This document shows, in pieces, positions 1 through 8,564 of a stretch of 64,000 nucleotides of DNA. Below the pieces are notes generated by a model that had not been told where the DNA came from, made no database searches, and worked only from the letters and a program-made list of their open reading frames with translations. Position numbers and translations under genes: made by a program. The stretch is taken from contig NZ_GG697129.1 in assembly GCF_000160575.1 (NCBI RefSeq), positions 124,001-188,000 on the forward strand, given 5' to 3'. Position 1 is the stretch's first letter. Each line of letters opens with the position of its first letter. The DNA comes from Weissella paramesenteroides ATCC 33313 (lineage in GTDB: Bacteria > Bacillota > Bacilli > Lactobacillales > Lactobacillaceae).

Positions 1-1241
1 TTTACACGTTCAACAACATTAGGTACGCGTCTAACTTCACCAGTTAGTCCAATCTCACCAATAAACGCATCTGTTGATCGTGTCTCAACATCATTGTAGC
101 TTGAAGCAATCGCAATTGCGACAGCTAAGTCAATTGCTGGTTCATCAAGTTTAACACCACCGGCAGCTCGTACATAGGCATCTTGATTCTGTAGCAACAA
201 GTTAGCTCGCTTTTCTAAGACTGCCATTAACAATGATACACGATTTCGGTCAATTCCTGAAGCTGTCCGTTGTGCATTGCCGAACACGGTTGGCGTCACC
301 AATGCTTGGACCTCAACTAAAATTGGTCGTGTGCCTTCCATGGCCACAACGACTGCTGAGCCACTCGCATCTGCCAGGCGTTCTTCTAGAAAGAGATCTG
401 ATGGGTTCGATACTTCAACTAAACCGCCATGTTGCATATCAAAGACACCTAACTCATTGGTTGATCCAAATCGATTTTTAACGGCACGTAGTAATCTAAA
501 ACTTCGCTGATTGTCACCCTCAAAATATAGAACAGTATCGACCATATGCTCTAAAATTTTTGGCCCGGCAATCGCACCTTCTTTGGTAACATGACCAACA
601 ATAAAAATTGTAATATTATTGGTCTTTGCAATTTGCAATAACTCTGCAGTCGTCTCACGAATTTGGGCAACTGAGCCAACTGATGAACTGATATCTGGCT
701 CTTGCATTGTTTGTATCGAATCAATGACAACAAATTCTGGCTTGGCTTCATCAATTGCCTGTCTGATTTGCTTCATGTCTGTCTCTGGGAACAGTAAAAA
801 GTCTGAATCGCCACGAACACCTAATCGTTCTGCACGTAATTTAATTTGTGACGCACTCTCTTCACCTGCAATATATAGGACTTTATTTCCCATATTAGCT
901 AGCTGACCAGAAATCTGTAGTAACAATGTTGATTTTCCAATTCCAGGATCACCACCAATCAGTACCATGGAACCGGGGACAATGCCACCACCAAGCACGC
1001 GGTTAAATTCCTCATTATCTGTCTTAATACGTGGTGTTTCTTCAATGTTGATTTCATTCAATCGTTCAACCTTAGCTACTTGGCCAGCTAGATTGATTCG
1101 TGACTTACGATCCACCTTTTCCGGTTGCATAACCTCTTCGACAAACGTTCCCCATGCACCACAATTAGCACATCGTCCCATGTATCGCTGTGAGACAAAA
1201 CCACAATTTGAACAAACGAATTGGGTTTTTGTTTTTGCCAT
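1..1241 (-). CDS. radA: RadA/Sms DNA repair ATPase (3' end beyond window)
   Basis: RadA is a RecA-like ATPase that helps process recombination intermediates by branch migration. The reading frame runs from ATG at 1241 and is still open at the left edge, so about 413 codons are present and the C-terminus is missing. The protein begins with a C4 zinc finger (Cys10, 13, 24, 27), then a Walker A motif [10 protein letters not shown] near residue 95, and the RadA-specific KNRFG motif. The last visible part is the Lon-like domain. It starts 10 bp after the dut stop codon, so it is probably translated from the same transcript. The order dut-radA is common in lactobacilli. Identity is firm; only the end is unseen. 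Confidence 0.96.
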   Translation of the reverse strand, partial: MAKTKTQFVCSNCGFVSQRYMGRCANCGAWGTFVEEVMQPEKVDRKSRINLAGQVAKVERLNEINIEETPRIKTDNEEFNRVLGGGIVPGSMVLIGGDPGIGKSTLLLQISGQLANMGNKVLYIAGEESASQIKLRAERLGVRGDSDFLLFPETDMKQIRQAIDEAKPEFVVIDSIQTMQEPDISSSVGSVAQIRETTAELLQIAKTNNITIFIVGHVTKEGAIAGPKILEHMVDTVLYFEGDNQRSFRLLRAVKNRFGSTNELGVFDMQHGGLVEVSNPSDLFLEERLADASGSAVVVAMEGTRPILVEVQALVTPTVFGNAQRTASGIDRNRVSLLMAVLEKRANLLLQNQDAYVRAAGGVKLDEPAIDLAVAIAIASSYNDVETRSTDAFIGEIGLTGEVRRVPNVVERV

Positions 1242-1251
1242 AATTCACCCC

Positions 1252-1794
1252 TTAGTTAATACCAGAGCTACCAAAGCCACCCTGGCGTGTTTTTTTAATC
1301 TGTTTTTGGTCATCGTCTGTAACCAGAAATGGCATAAAAATACCTTGACCAATCCGTTCACCCTTTTTAATTGTCACGTCATGTAGGCCAAAATTAATCA
1401 TTTGAATAAAAATTTCACCTTCATTTTTAGGATTATCAACATAATCAGCATCAATGATGCCAACCCCATTTGGTAAAATTAATCCTCGCTTCAACGGATT
1501 TGATGAACGATTAGCAATCATCAAATACTCATCATCACCCATATAGGCTTTAATACCAGTTGGTACTAGTAATGGCTTGATAATTTTTGATGCTTGTTCG
1601 TCACTTTCAGACGTGACGACATCATTATGTCTTATCTGCCATAAAACTTTCAAAAATGGCATCCGCCAAATAGATGGTAATATAAAGTCCTCTGCTGCTT
1701 GAAAATCATATCCTGCAGCATGTTCTGTACTTCGACTTGGCAAACTCAAATTAGCGTTTGCATACTTATTAACGACAGCAAATCCTCGTTTCAT
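1252..1794 (-). CDS. dut: dUTP diphosphatase (trimeric dUTPase family)
   Basis: Hydrolyses dUTP to dUMP and pyrophosphate, keeping uracil out of DNA and supplying dUMP for thymidylate synthesis. Visible family motifs are AGYDF (motif 1), RSSN (motif 2), GIIDADY (motif 3) and a C-terminal QGGFGSSG resembling the nucleotide-closing P-loop of motif 5. A longer frame opens upstream at 1860, but ATG at 1794 is preceded by GAGAGG at good spacing, giving a 180-residue protein, so I chose 1794. It is longer than the roughly 150 residues of compact dUTPases because of an insertion between motifs 1 and 2. radA follows 10 bp downstream. Confidence 0.9.
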   Translation of the reverse strand: MKRGFAVVNKYANANLSLPSRSTEHAAGYDFQAAEDFILPSIWRMPFLKVLWQIRHNDVVTSESDEQASKIIKPLLVPTGIKAYMGDDEYLMIANRSSNPLKRGLILPNGVGIIDADYVDNPKNEGEIFIQMINFGLHDVTIKKGERIGQGIFMPFLVTDDDQKQIKKTRQGGFGSSGIN

Positions 1795-1853
1795 CACAAT
1801 TCCTCTCAAATAAATACTTAAGACTAAGTATAACTTAATTTCAAGGAAATTAA

Positions 1854-1882
1854 AAAGCACCCGTCGAAATAACGCGTGCTTT
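1854..1882 (-). terminator. Intrinsic terminator after the GNAT gene
   Basis: The arms AAAGCAC and GTGCTTT, with CGT/ACG inside, form a hairpin. On the minus strand it is followed by a short T-rich stretch. It lies between the GNAT gene and dut, so dut-radA probably has its own promoter. Confidence 0.6.
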
Positions 1883-1892
1883 CAAAACAAAC

Positions 1893-2171
1893 TTAATCTT
1901 TATAAGCTATTTTTTGATATTCTGGATTTCTAAAAAAGGCTTGTCGCGCGTAAGTACATACTGGTTTTAATTGTACATTAGCCTTTGTTGCACGATCAAC
2001 GACTTCTGCCAACATTTGACCTGCAATGCCTTGTCCCCGAAGTTCTGGATCAACATACGTATGATCTATTGACCAAACTGCACCACCTAAAATTTCAGGA
2101 AATAATATTTCGGCATCAACAATGCCATCAGTTTCATGAAATAAGCGACCAGGTTCATAAGTAAATTCCAT
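1893..2171 (-). CDS. Small GNAT-family N-acetyltransferase (YjdJ/NATD1-like)
   Basis: A 92-residue compact acetyltransferase fold that probably moves acetyl from acetyl-CoA to an unknown amine. The acetyl-CoA binding signature is the segment RGQGIAGQML around residues 44-53. Before it comes the strand pair of short YjdJ-like GNATs, which are normally about 90-100 residues. The start is supported by AGGAGG seven bases upstream of ATG. It follows the GNAT-like/NlpC-like gene by about 54 bp on the same strand. The two proteins begin with the same pattern (EPGR..H, then DAEILF), so they look paralogous at their N-termini. The substrate cannot be read from the sequence. Confidence 0.8.
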   Translation of the reverse strand: MEFTYEPGRLFHETDGIVDAEILFPEILGGAVWSIDHTYVDPELRGQGIAGQMLAEVVDRATKANVQLKPVCTYARQAFFRNPEYQKIAYKD

Positions 2172-2225
2172 ATTGAAACCTCCTGTCCTTATTATAACTG
2201 AAAAATGGCTTCATGACTGTTTTAA

Positions 2226-2768
2226 CTACCTTATCGCACCAACAAAATCTGGTAACCATTTTCTTGAAATAGACTTAATTGTTACTTTTTCTGTAAATAC
2301 GTCCACTGTCACATACTTACCACCGCCAATGTAAATACCGGCTGTTGTAGGCAACAGCGCACTTCCCCAGACTAATAAATCACCTGGTAAGGCCTCAGAA
2401 ACCTGAAATTGTGTAACAGATTTCATTTGTTCACCAACTTCATGTGGAAACCCTACACCAACGACTTTGTTAAACATGTACTGAATTAAACCACCCGTAT
2501 CGAATCCTTTATCGACACTCTGTCCATCCTTTAAATATGGTACATCAAGTACTTCTTCTAAAATCACTGTCAAACGCTCACAAATATTTTCCATAATCAT
2601 TTGGAGCATTGTTCTTTGAATACGAGCTCCTGTTGTTTTACGAGCAAAATTAGAAGCAGTAATTTGTACTGGTTTATCTGCAACTGGTGGCTCAAATAAA
2701 ATCTCTGCATCAGCTTGATCAAAATCATTAAAATGAACGACCCGTCCAGGTTCAATCTTAAATGGCAT
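2226..2768 (-). CDS. Fusion of degenerate GNAT-like and NlpC/P60-like domains, catalytically dead
   Basis: A 180-residue protein with no signal peptide. Residues 1-60 mirror the neighbouring GNAT (EPGR, His, DAEILF) but lack its acetyl-CoA loop. Residues 75-180 match the NlpC/P60 layout: GFDTGGLIQYMF sits where active enzymes have GFDCSGL, and AGIYIGGGKYV sits where they have HVGIYIGNGKFI. The nucleophilic Cys is Thr and the catalytic His is also replaced, so wall peptidase activity is unlikely. It is preceded by AAAGGAG. A role as a binding or regulatory pseudoenzyme is inference. The family assignment rests on the spacing of conserved glycines and hydrophobic residues, not on a search. Confidence 0.65.
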   Translation of the reverse strand: MPFKIEPGRVVHFNDFDQADAEILFEPPVADKPVQITASNFARKTTGARIQRTMLQMIMENICERLTVILEEVLDVPYLKDGQSVDKGFDTGGLIQYMFNKVVGVGFPHEVGEQMKSVTQFQVSEALPGDLLVWGSALLPTTAGIYIGGGKYVTVDVFTEKVTIKSISRKWLPDFVGAIR

Positions 2769-2793
2769 TTGTCTTTCACTCCTTTAATTATAT

Positions 2794-2816
2794 AAAAAAA
2801 GACCCGCTAACGAGTC
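2794..2816 (-). terminator. Terminator of the LysM-CHAP gene
   Basis: On the minus strand a GACTCG/CGGGTC stem with a TTAG loop is followed by seven T residues. It sits just after the stop codon at 2834. Confidence 0.85.
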
Positions 2817-2833
2817 TCCTTAAATAATGGCTT

Positions 2834-4081
2834 TTATTGGTGAATGAATCCTGAAACTGATGACAAAGAAATTGTACGTGAATTGTACAACTTACCTGCA
2901 TAGTTTGCTTCTGAAATTGTGATCGTACCATCTGAATTTACAGAATCAACAACAGCAACATGACCGTAAGCGCTAGCGCCACCAACACCAGGTGCGAAAT
3001 ATGCTACAGCTCCAACTGACGCTGTACTATTTACAGTATGACCAGCTGCAGTTGCTGATGATGGCCATGCTGAAGCATTACCCCAGTGATTACCGACCCA
3101 GCTTAAATCACCCTTAACGTACCACGTGCATTGTCCATATGGATAGGTGTTACCAGTTGTATCTGCTGAAACAACATTGTTACTTGCTGTAGAAGTTGCA
3201 ACCTTTTGTGGTTGAGCTGCTGCTGAACTTGCTGCAGCCAATGACGCGTTTGCTGCTGACGTTGCAGCTGATTGTGCGGCTGCTGAGCTTGCTGCGGCCA
3301 ATGATGCGTTTGCTGCTGACGTTGCAGCTGATTGTGCGGCTGCTGCATTTGCTGCTGACGTTGCAGCTGATTGTGCAGCAGCTGAGTTAGCTGCGGCCAA
3401 TGATGCATTTGCTGCTGACGTTGCAGCTGATTGTGCAGCAGCTGAGTTAGCTGCGGCCAATGATGCGTTTGCTGCTGATGTTGCAGCTGATTGTGCGGCT
3501 GCTGAGCTTGCTGCAGCTAATGATGCATTTGCTGCTGATGTTGCAGCTGATTGTGCGGCTGCTGAACTTGCTGCAGCTAATGATGCATTTGCTGTTGACG
3601 TTGCAGCTGCTGAACTTGCTACTGGGGCACTACTTGCTTGAGTTGCTGAAGCAGTAAGGTTGATTGAATCACCAACATAGATAATTGATGAAGCTTGCAA
3701 ACCTTGGTTAGCTGACAACAATTCTGACAAAGTCAAACCATTAGCATTAGCAATTGCCCACAAAGTGTCACCAGACTTTACAGTGTATGATGTTCCCTTT
3801 GCGGCTGGCTTTGTTGCAGCTGAAGATGCTGTTGATTGAGCTGACGTTGCTGATGAACCTGGTAATTCAATCTTTTGACCAGTAAGGATTAGATTTGCGT
3901 TAGCAATCTTGTTTGCTGAAACTAATTCGTCAACAGTCACGTGATGTGCGGCTGCTAAAGCATATAGCGTATCTCCAGATTTAACAGTAATAGAGTCAGC
4001 TGAAGCAACAACTGAACTTCCAGCCAATGCAGCTGCAGCTCCGGCGGTTGCTAATAGCGTATTTTTTACAGATGCGTGCAT
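2834..4081 (-). CDS. Secreted LysM-CHAP cell-wall hydrolase
   Basis: A 415-residue exported wall protein. Residues 1-28 form a Sec signal peptide ending in ASA. Two LysM modules follow (about 30-75 and 95-140, each with the VKSGDTL start), which bind peptidoglycan. Next is a long Ala/Ser/Gln/Asn linker built of 20-residue repeats (about 165-300). The C-terminal CHAP amidase/endopeptidase domain (about 315-415) has the nucleophile Cys in YPYGQCTWY and the catalytic His in YGHVAVV. Such proteins split daughter cells or remodel wall. The start has GAAGGGG eight bases upstream. The gene has its own terminator, and a WalR-like site lies upstream. Confidence 0.93.
   Translation of the reverse strand: MHASVKNTLLATAGAAAALAGSSVVASADSITVKSGDTLYALAAAHHVTVDELVSANKIANANLILTGQKIELPGSSATSAQSTASSAATKPAAKGTSYTVKSGDTLWAIANANGLTLSELLSANQGLQASSIIYVGDSINLTASATQASSAPVASSAAATSTANASLAAASSAAAQSAATSAANASLAAASSAAAQSAATSAANASLAAANSAAAQSAATSAANASLAAANSAAAQSAATSAANAAAAQSAATSAANASLAAASSAAAQSAATSAANASLAAASSAAAQPQKVATSTASNNVVSADTTGNTYPYGQCTWYVKGDLSWVGNHWGNASAWPSSATAAGHTVNSTASVGAVAYFAPGVGGASAYGHVAVVDSVNSDGTITISEANYAGKLYNSRTISLSSVSGFIHQ
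3220..3615. repeat. 60-bp in-frame tandem repeats encoding the Ala/Ser linker
   Basis: Six to seven near-identical copies of a 60-bp unit encode AAAQSAATSAANASLAAASS-type blocks. One copy (about 3321-3360) is only 39 bp, a 21-bp in-frame deletion. Unit length is a multiple of three, so copy number can change without a frameshift. Long open frames on both strands here are by-products of the repeat. Confidence 0.9.
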
Positions 4082-4221
4082 ATTAAGTACCCCTTCAAAC
4101 TAATTATTTGTTGTCTATATATTAAATAAGATTTGCCCACGAGAACATTTCTTAAGATTTTCTTTATTTTTACTACAAGCACTATTGTACGTTAGAGACT
4201 TTTCAAAAAGTTGCATTTAAT

Positions 4222-4238
4222 GTTTCATTTATGTTACA
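4222..4238 (-). promoter_or_regulatory. Candidate WalR (YycF) box
   Basis: Minus strand reads TGTAAC-N5-TGAAAC, one mismatch from the TGTWAH-N5-TGTWAH direct repeat bound by WalR. It lies about 140 bp upstream of the start of the LysM-CHAP gene, and wall hydrolases of this type are classic WalRK targets. Site prediction only. Confidence 0.4.
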
Positions 4239-4316
4239 CAACACAAAAAGCTTAATTTCTGCTTTAATTTATGCACTTTACCCACTCAAAAAATTTCAAC
4301 GACCTTGTCATTGTAC

Positions 4317-4345
4317 AAAAAAAGACAGCGTTTGTAGTCGCTGTC
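4317..4345 (-). terminator. Terminator of clpE
   Basis: GACAGCG and CGCTGTC arms around an 8-base loop, followed on the minus strand by seven T residues. Confidence 0.88.
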
Positions 4346-4383
4346 TATATGATATTTATCTTTTTTTAAACATATTATGAATT

Positions 4384-6456
4384 TTATAGGGTACTTTTTG
4401 TGCCATCTTCAATCTGGATATTGTCATCCACTAGCTTAGTGGTTAATTGCTTAATATCTGGATTATCGAGATAAAAGTCTGCAATTTGATCTTCTAATTG
4501 TTCTTGAATAACACGACGTAGTGGTCTTGCTCCCATTTCTGGATTATATCCCAAATCAACGATCTTTTGCTTAACATCACTAGTAACATCAATGTGCAGT
4601 CCTTTTTCTGCAATTGCCGCATTCATGTCAGTAATCATTAAATCAACAATCTTCAACAGATTTTCTTTAGATAACGCATTGAATTCAACAATACCATCAA
4701 AACGGTTCAAGAACTCGGGCTTAAAGTATGGTGCTAGACGCTCTAATAGTTGTGATGAACCATGCTTATTTTCTGGATCAAAGCCAACCTTAGTATCCTT
4801 AACTCCGGTACCAGCATTCGATGTCATAATAATAATTGTATCTTTGAATGAAACAATATGACCTTGTGCATCTGTTAGACGACCATCATCAAGAATTTGT
4901 AGGAACATATTCATAACATCTGGATGTGCTTTTTCAACCTCATCTAACAAAATCAATGAGTATGGGCGCCGGCGAACTGCTTCTGTCAATTGACCAGCCT
5001 CTTCATAACCGACGTACCCTGCCGGAGCACCAATCAACTTTGAGACAGAATGCTTTTCCATATACTCTGACATATCGAAACGAATCATACTATCAGTTGT
5101 GCCGAATAATTCTTTTGCCAATTGCTTTGCTGTTTCAGTCTTTCCAACACCTGTAGGTCCAACAAACAAGAAACTACCAATTGGTCGTCCCGTTTTATTA
5201 AAGCCAACACGATTACGACGAATAGCACGTGCAATCTTTTCTGTTGCCTCATCTTGACCAATCACATGCTCTGCTAAATTATCACCTAAATGACGTAACT
5301 GTGTTTGCTCTGACTCAGCTAGTTCACCAACCGGAATACCTGTTTTCTCTTCAACGATTTTTTGAATATCCCCCACCGTTACCGTTTGGGCTGCTTCATT
5401 TTGTGGCGCCTGTTGCTTAACAGCTTGTAGCTGTAACTCTAAATTATTTACCTGATCACGTAATTGACTTGCTTTTTCATAATCTTCACGTTCGATTGCA
5501 GATTGCTTTTGCGCTTCTGTTGAGTGAATTTTATTTTCCAATTCCTTCGGATCTGCAATTTTTACGGACAAATTCTTTTTCGAACCTGCCTCATCAATTA
5601 AATCAATCGCCTTATCAGGCAAGAAACGATCTGAGATGTATCGATTTGAAAGGTTCACGGCGGCTTCTAACGCTTCATCCGCATACTTAACCTTGTGATA
5701 ATCCTCATATCGTGAACGAATACCCTTTAAAATTTGCAGTGCTTCGTCTGTTGAAGGTTCATCAACTTGAACTGTTTGGAATCGACGAGCAATCGCTGCA
5801 TCCTTCTCAATCTTACGGTATTCATTTAATGTAGTTGCTCCAATTAATTGGAATTCACCACGAGCTAACGCTGGCTTTAAAATGTTACCTGCGTCCATTG
5901 AACCTTCACCAGCAGTTCCGGCACCCATAATTTCATGAATTTCATCAATAAAGAGGATAACATCTTCACGCTTCGAAACTTCGTCCATCAATTGTTGCAT
6001 ACGCTCTTCGAATTGTCCACGTACACCCGTTCCTTGAACAAGTGATACCACATCCAATCGAATAACTTCCTTACCTTGTAACTTGCCTGGTACTTTAGCA
6101 TTGACGATTGCCTGTGCTAATCCTTCAACAACCGCCGTCTTTCCAACACCAGCTTCTCCAATCAAAACTGGATTATTCTTAGTACGACGATTTAGTACTT
6201 CAATAACACGTGCAATTTCATCATCACGACCAATCACCGGATCAAACTTGCCCTTGCGTGCCATCTCCGTTAGGTTAATACCATATTGGTCAAGTAAACC
6301 ATTGCCTTGTCCGCTATCGTTTCCACCGTTCCCACGTCCCATCTGTGTACGCGGTCCTTGCTGTGAACGCTGTGCTTGTTGTGTCCTTGCTGCTTCATTG
6401 TTCATCATACGAAAAATATCATCAAAACTTGAAAAACCAAATGGATCTTGTGCCAT
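4384..6456 (-). CDS. clpE: ClpE-type Hsp100 ATPase lacking the N-terminal zinc finger
   Basis: AAA+ unfoldase that feeds damaged proteins to ClpP. It has two AAA+ modules: Walker A GEAGVGKT (about 100) with Walker [11 protein letters not shown], then GPTGVGKT (about 415) with [14 protein letters not shown]-like coiled segment (about 310-340) lies between them. The D1 region ([29 protein letters not shown]) matches ClpE rather than ClpL or ClpC. The 690-residue protein starts directly at [12 protein letters not shown], which in lactobacillar ClpE follows the C4 zinc finger; no cysteine finger is present here. AAGGAGG precedes the ATG, so the start is secure. HrcA and CtsR operators lie upstream and a terminator downstream, so it is monocistronic. 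Confidence 0.9.
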   Translation of the reverse strand: MAQDPFGFSSFDDIFRMMNNEAARTQQAQRSQQGPRTQMGRGNGGNDSGQGNGLLDQYGINLTEMARKGKFDPVIGRDDEIARVIEVLNRRTKNNPVLIGEAGVGKTAVVEGLAQAIVNAKVPGKLQGKEVIRLDVVSLVQGTGVRGQFEERMQQLMDEVSKREDVILFIDEIHEIMGAGTAGEGSMDAGNILKPALARGEFQLIGATTLNEYRKIEKDAAIARRFQTVQVDEPSTDEALQILKGIRSRYEDYHKVKYADEALEAAVNLSNRYISDRFLPDKAIDLIDEAGSKKNLSVKIADPKELENKIHSTEAQKQSAIEREDYEKASQLRDQVNNLELQLQAVKQQAPQNEAAQTVTVGDIQKIVEEKTGIPVGELAESEQTQLRHLGDNLAEHVIGQDEATEKIARAIRRNRVGFNKTGRPIGSFLFVGPTGVGKTETAKQLAKELFGTTDSMIRFDMSEYMEKHSVSKLIGAPAGYVGYEEAGQLTEAVRRRPYSLILLDEVEKAHPDVMNMFLQILDDGRLTDAQGHIVSFKDTIIIMTSNAGTGVKDTKVGFDPENKHGSSQLLERLAPYFKPEFLNRFDGIVEFNALSKENLLKIVDLMITDMNAAIAEKGLHIDVTSDVKQKIVDLGYNPEMGARPLRRVIQEQLEDQIADFYLDNPDIKQLTTKLVDDNIQIEDGTKSTL

Positions 6457-6510
6457 AATTACGGCCTCCTTACAATCTTTTTTATATTCATTACTCCCAG
6501 TAGGTCAACA

Positions 6511-6537
6511 TTGACTCTCTTTTGACCTTTATTGACC
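6511..6537 (-). promoter_or_regulatory. Triple CtsR heptad operator
   Basis: On the minus strand GGTCAAT, GGTCAAA and GAGTCAA occur in tandem with 3-base gaps, fitting the CtsR direct-repeat operator with one extra half-site. It lies just downstream of the predicted -10, where CtsR would block transcription. Confidence 0.85.
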
Positions 6538-6552
6538 TTGCTTACATTATCT

Positions 6553-6582
6553 ATATTAGCACTCTAACACTGAGAGTGCAAA
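6553..6582 (-). promoter_or_regulatory. CIRCE element (HrcA) inside the clpE promoter
   Basis: TTAGCACTC-N9-GAGTGCAAA at 6556-6582 matches the CIRCE inverted repeat except for the last arm. The minus strand carries -35 TTGCAC (6576-6581) and -10 TAATAT (6553-6558) with 17-bp spacing, so CIRCE fills the spacer. With the adjacent CtsR repeats, clpE appears doubly repressed. Confidence 0.85.
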
Positions 6583-6604
6583 TGTTTTTTATCGTTTTTT
6601 AGAC

Positions 6605-6644
6605 AAAAAAAGAATGAATTTTAGTTTACATTAAAAATTCATTC
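6605..6644 (-). terminator. Terminator of the quinone oxidoreductase gene
   Basis: Arms GAATGAATTTT and AAAATTCATTC around an 11-base loop, followed on the minus strand by a T tract. Confidence 0.75.
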
Positions 6645-6667
6645 TCTATCATTATTTTGTTCATTGA

Positions 6668-7675
6668 TTAATATTTAATAACTAATTTGCCCAACATATT
6701 ACCAGCAGAAACTTTTTGTTGTGCATCCTCTATGGTGGCGACTGATAGCCCATCAAGCGTTTGTGAAATGGTTGATTTAACAACTCCTGACGTGACTAGA
6801 TTTGACAATAATTCCAGAGCGTCCCCTTGACTGGCAATATCTTGGCGAGCATTCGTTTTTGCAAACATAAATTCCCAATCTAACGATGCTGCCTTGTTTT
6901 TAATTAGACCTACTGGCAAAGGTTGTGTCGATTGTACAATGGCCCCAATATGGCCATAAGGACCAACCAACTCTGCTACTGCCTCAAAATGTTGATCAAG
7001 CGAATGCAGCACAGCAATATAAGGGACTTCATCGAATCCTAAGCGTTTCACTTCAGCCACATAATCTTTACGATGATTAACGACAAAATCAGCGCCCAAT
7101 TGTTGCACCCATTCAATCGTCTCATCACGTGAAGCACTAGCGATCACAGTCATTCCTAACCACTTAGCTAATTGAATCATAATCGAACCTACACCACCGG
7201 CACCGTTAATAATAAGTAGTGCCTTACCAGTTGCAGACCCAGCTGTCATCTTAATGCCAAATTTATCAGCAAGCATTTCATAAGCCGTTAAAAATGTTAA
7301 AGGTAATGCGGCTGCTTCGACATCCGATAAATTATCTGGTGCTTTAGCAATTAAGTTCTCATTAACTGCTTCATACTCAGCATTAGATCCGGTACGACCT
7401 AGTTCGCCTGCAAAAAAGACCCGGTCACCAACTTTGTACTTTTTCACCTCACTACCAATTGAAACCACTGCACCTACGGCATCAAAGCCAAGAACACGCT
7501 CTTCTTTTGCTGCCATAGCTAACTCAAGCTGTTTAACATCAACTGGATTAACACTAGTAGCAGCCACCTTCACAAGAACATCATAGTTGCCAACACTAGG
7601 TAATGGTACGTTCTTTTCCGACAATGGTTCATTTTCGTCAATTGTTGTAACGACCGCCTTCATTAATTCTGTCAT
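6668..7675 (-). CDS. Zinc-type alcohol dehydrogenase / quinone oxidoreductase family protein
   Basis: NADPH-dependent MDR-superfamily oxidoreductase, likely reducing a quinone or an alpha,beta-unsaturated carbonyl. A GroES-like N-terminal domain (about 1-130, with GFDAVGAV and VGDRVFFAG) precedes a Rossmann domain with GAGGVGSIMIQLA. The zinc ligands of true alcohol dehydrogenases are missing, as expected for the zinc-free QOR/ZADH-like branch. An ATG also occurs at 7681, but GAGGGAG sits one base from it and seven bases from the ATG at 7675, so 7675 is chosen (335 residues). It has its own terminator. The substrate is not readable. Confidence 0.85.
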   Translation of the reverse strand: MTELMKAVVTTIDENEPLSEKNVPLPSVGNYDVLVKVAATSVNPVDVKQLELAMAAKEERVLGFDAVGAVVSIGSEVKKYKVGDRVFFAGELGRTGSNAEYEAVNENLIAKAPDNLSDVEAAALPLTFLTAYEMLADKFGIKMTAGSATGKALLIINGAGGVGSIMIQLAKWLGMTVIASASRDETIEWVQQLGADFVVNHRKDYVAEVKRLGFDEVPYIAVLHSLDQHFEAVAELVGPYGHIGAIVQSTQPLPVGLIKNKAASLDWEFMFAKTNARQDIASQGDALELLSNLVTSGVVKSTISQTLDGLSVATIEDAQQKVSAGNMLGKLVIKY

Positions 7676-7786
7676 ATTCATACTCCCTCAATGATAAATA
7701 TTGAAATTTCTTTACGTACATCATACTATGAACGCCAAAAAATAGCGATAACAACACATTTGAGTATTGTTATCGCTAAATAATGA

Positions 7787-8503
7787 TTAATCTTGTGATC
7801 CCTCTGCTGCGGCAACCCCTTCTTTTAGGCCATCCATATCAACATGGTGTTCACGGAATTCTTTATTATCAATTGGTAGATGCAATTCATAATTATCAAA
7901 GATCGTTAAATCTCCCTCAAGCTTATCAGCATCAAAACCAAGAACGTGACCACCAAAGGTACGATCATCACTTAGAAAATGCACGTGCCATCCAGCTGCA
8001 ACAGTTCCTTGGTACAGCTCTGGTGAATAATAACCAATCAATGTACCACTAATATTTGTTTCTTCAAATTCACGTTGTGTTTTTGTAATTTCAGACAATG
8101 ATGGATAGGGGCGTTCCGATTTCGGTGCCGAACGAACTTTCATATAAGCAAAGCTACCTTGCAAAATAACACCAGAAAATGTGTTTTCCAGTTCACGATC
8201 ATCAATCAATGAGACCATTTCTTTCATATTACCAGCACTAAACTTCACTTTTTCTGAAGAATCACTAGCATGGTGTACTGTTGCAAATGGTACCGTTTTT
8301 GCCATATCAGTCACATGATGAATAGTTCCTTCACCATCCATATAATAAACCTCACCATTTGCCATGATCATTTCACCATCAAGACCATCAAATGTACCAA
8401 TTCCTGTATCCCCATGTTCTTTTAGCTCGGCCAAGGTTGCTGAACCTCCAAGAACCTTGCCCATTAAAGCTGCTAATGTACTATGTTGATATACCGTCGA
8501 CAT
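7787..8503 (-). CDS. alsD: Alpha-acetolactate decarboxylase
   Basis: Converts alpha-acetolactate to acetoin and CO2, the second step of the acetoin/diacetyl branch that disposes of excess pyruvate and protects against acid. The 238-residue cytoplasmic protein is the usual family length. The zinc-binding histidines appear in GWHVHFLSDDRTFGGHVLGF near residue 180. Further family marks are the N-terminal STVYQHSTLAALM and GTFDGLDGEM. It lies 61 bp downstream of alsS on the same strand, with a hairpin/T-tract between them, so transcription must pass or bypass that signal. RBS is GGAAAGGAAG. Confidence 0.95.
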   Translation of the reverse strand: MSTVYQHSTLAALMGKVLGGSATLAELKEHGDTGIGTFDGLDGEMIMANGEVYYMDGEGTIHHVTDMAKTVPFATVHHASDSSEKVKFSAGNMKEMVSLIDDRELENTFSGVILQGSFAYMKVRSAPKSERPYPSLSEITKTQREFEETNISGTLIGYYSPELYQGTVAAGWHVHFLSDDRTFGGHVLGFDADKLEGDLTIFDNYELHLPIDNKEFREHHVDMDGLKEGVAAAEGSQD

Positions 8504-8530
8504 TTCTCTGCTTCCTTTCCTTTTCTCAAG

Positions 8531-8554
8531 AAAAAACGTCCAGAAATCTGGACG
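8531..8554 (-). terminator. Hairpin with T tract between alsS and alsD
   Basis: CGTCCAG-AAAT-CTGGACG on the plus strand gives a perfect 7-bp stem. On the minus strand it is followed by six T residues. It lies between the alsS stop (8565) and alsD start (8503). I see no room for a good alsD promoter after it, so it probably acts as a partial terminator or a processing/stability hairpin. Confidence 0.75.
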
Positions 8555-8564
8555 CTTTTATTTT

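Larger units (their letters stand above)
4082..4383. other. Intergenic region between LysM-CHAP gene and clpE
   Basis: Holds the leader of the LysM-CHAP gene with an AT-rich minus-strand promoter region (TATATA about 4114-4119), a WalR-like direct repeat, and the clpE terminator. I see no coding frame. Confidence 0.6.

Noticed and set aside
3220-3615. CRISPR-like periodic repeats
   Set aside because: The repeats are contiguous, in frame and coding, with no spacers or cas genes.
3103-3657. Long open frames on both strands inside the LysM-CHAP repeats
   Set aside because: They follow from the GC-rich 60-bp repeat; proteins are low-complexity Leu/Gln strings with no start signals.
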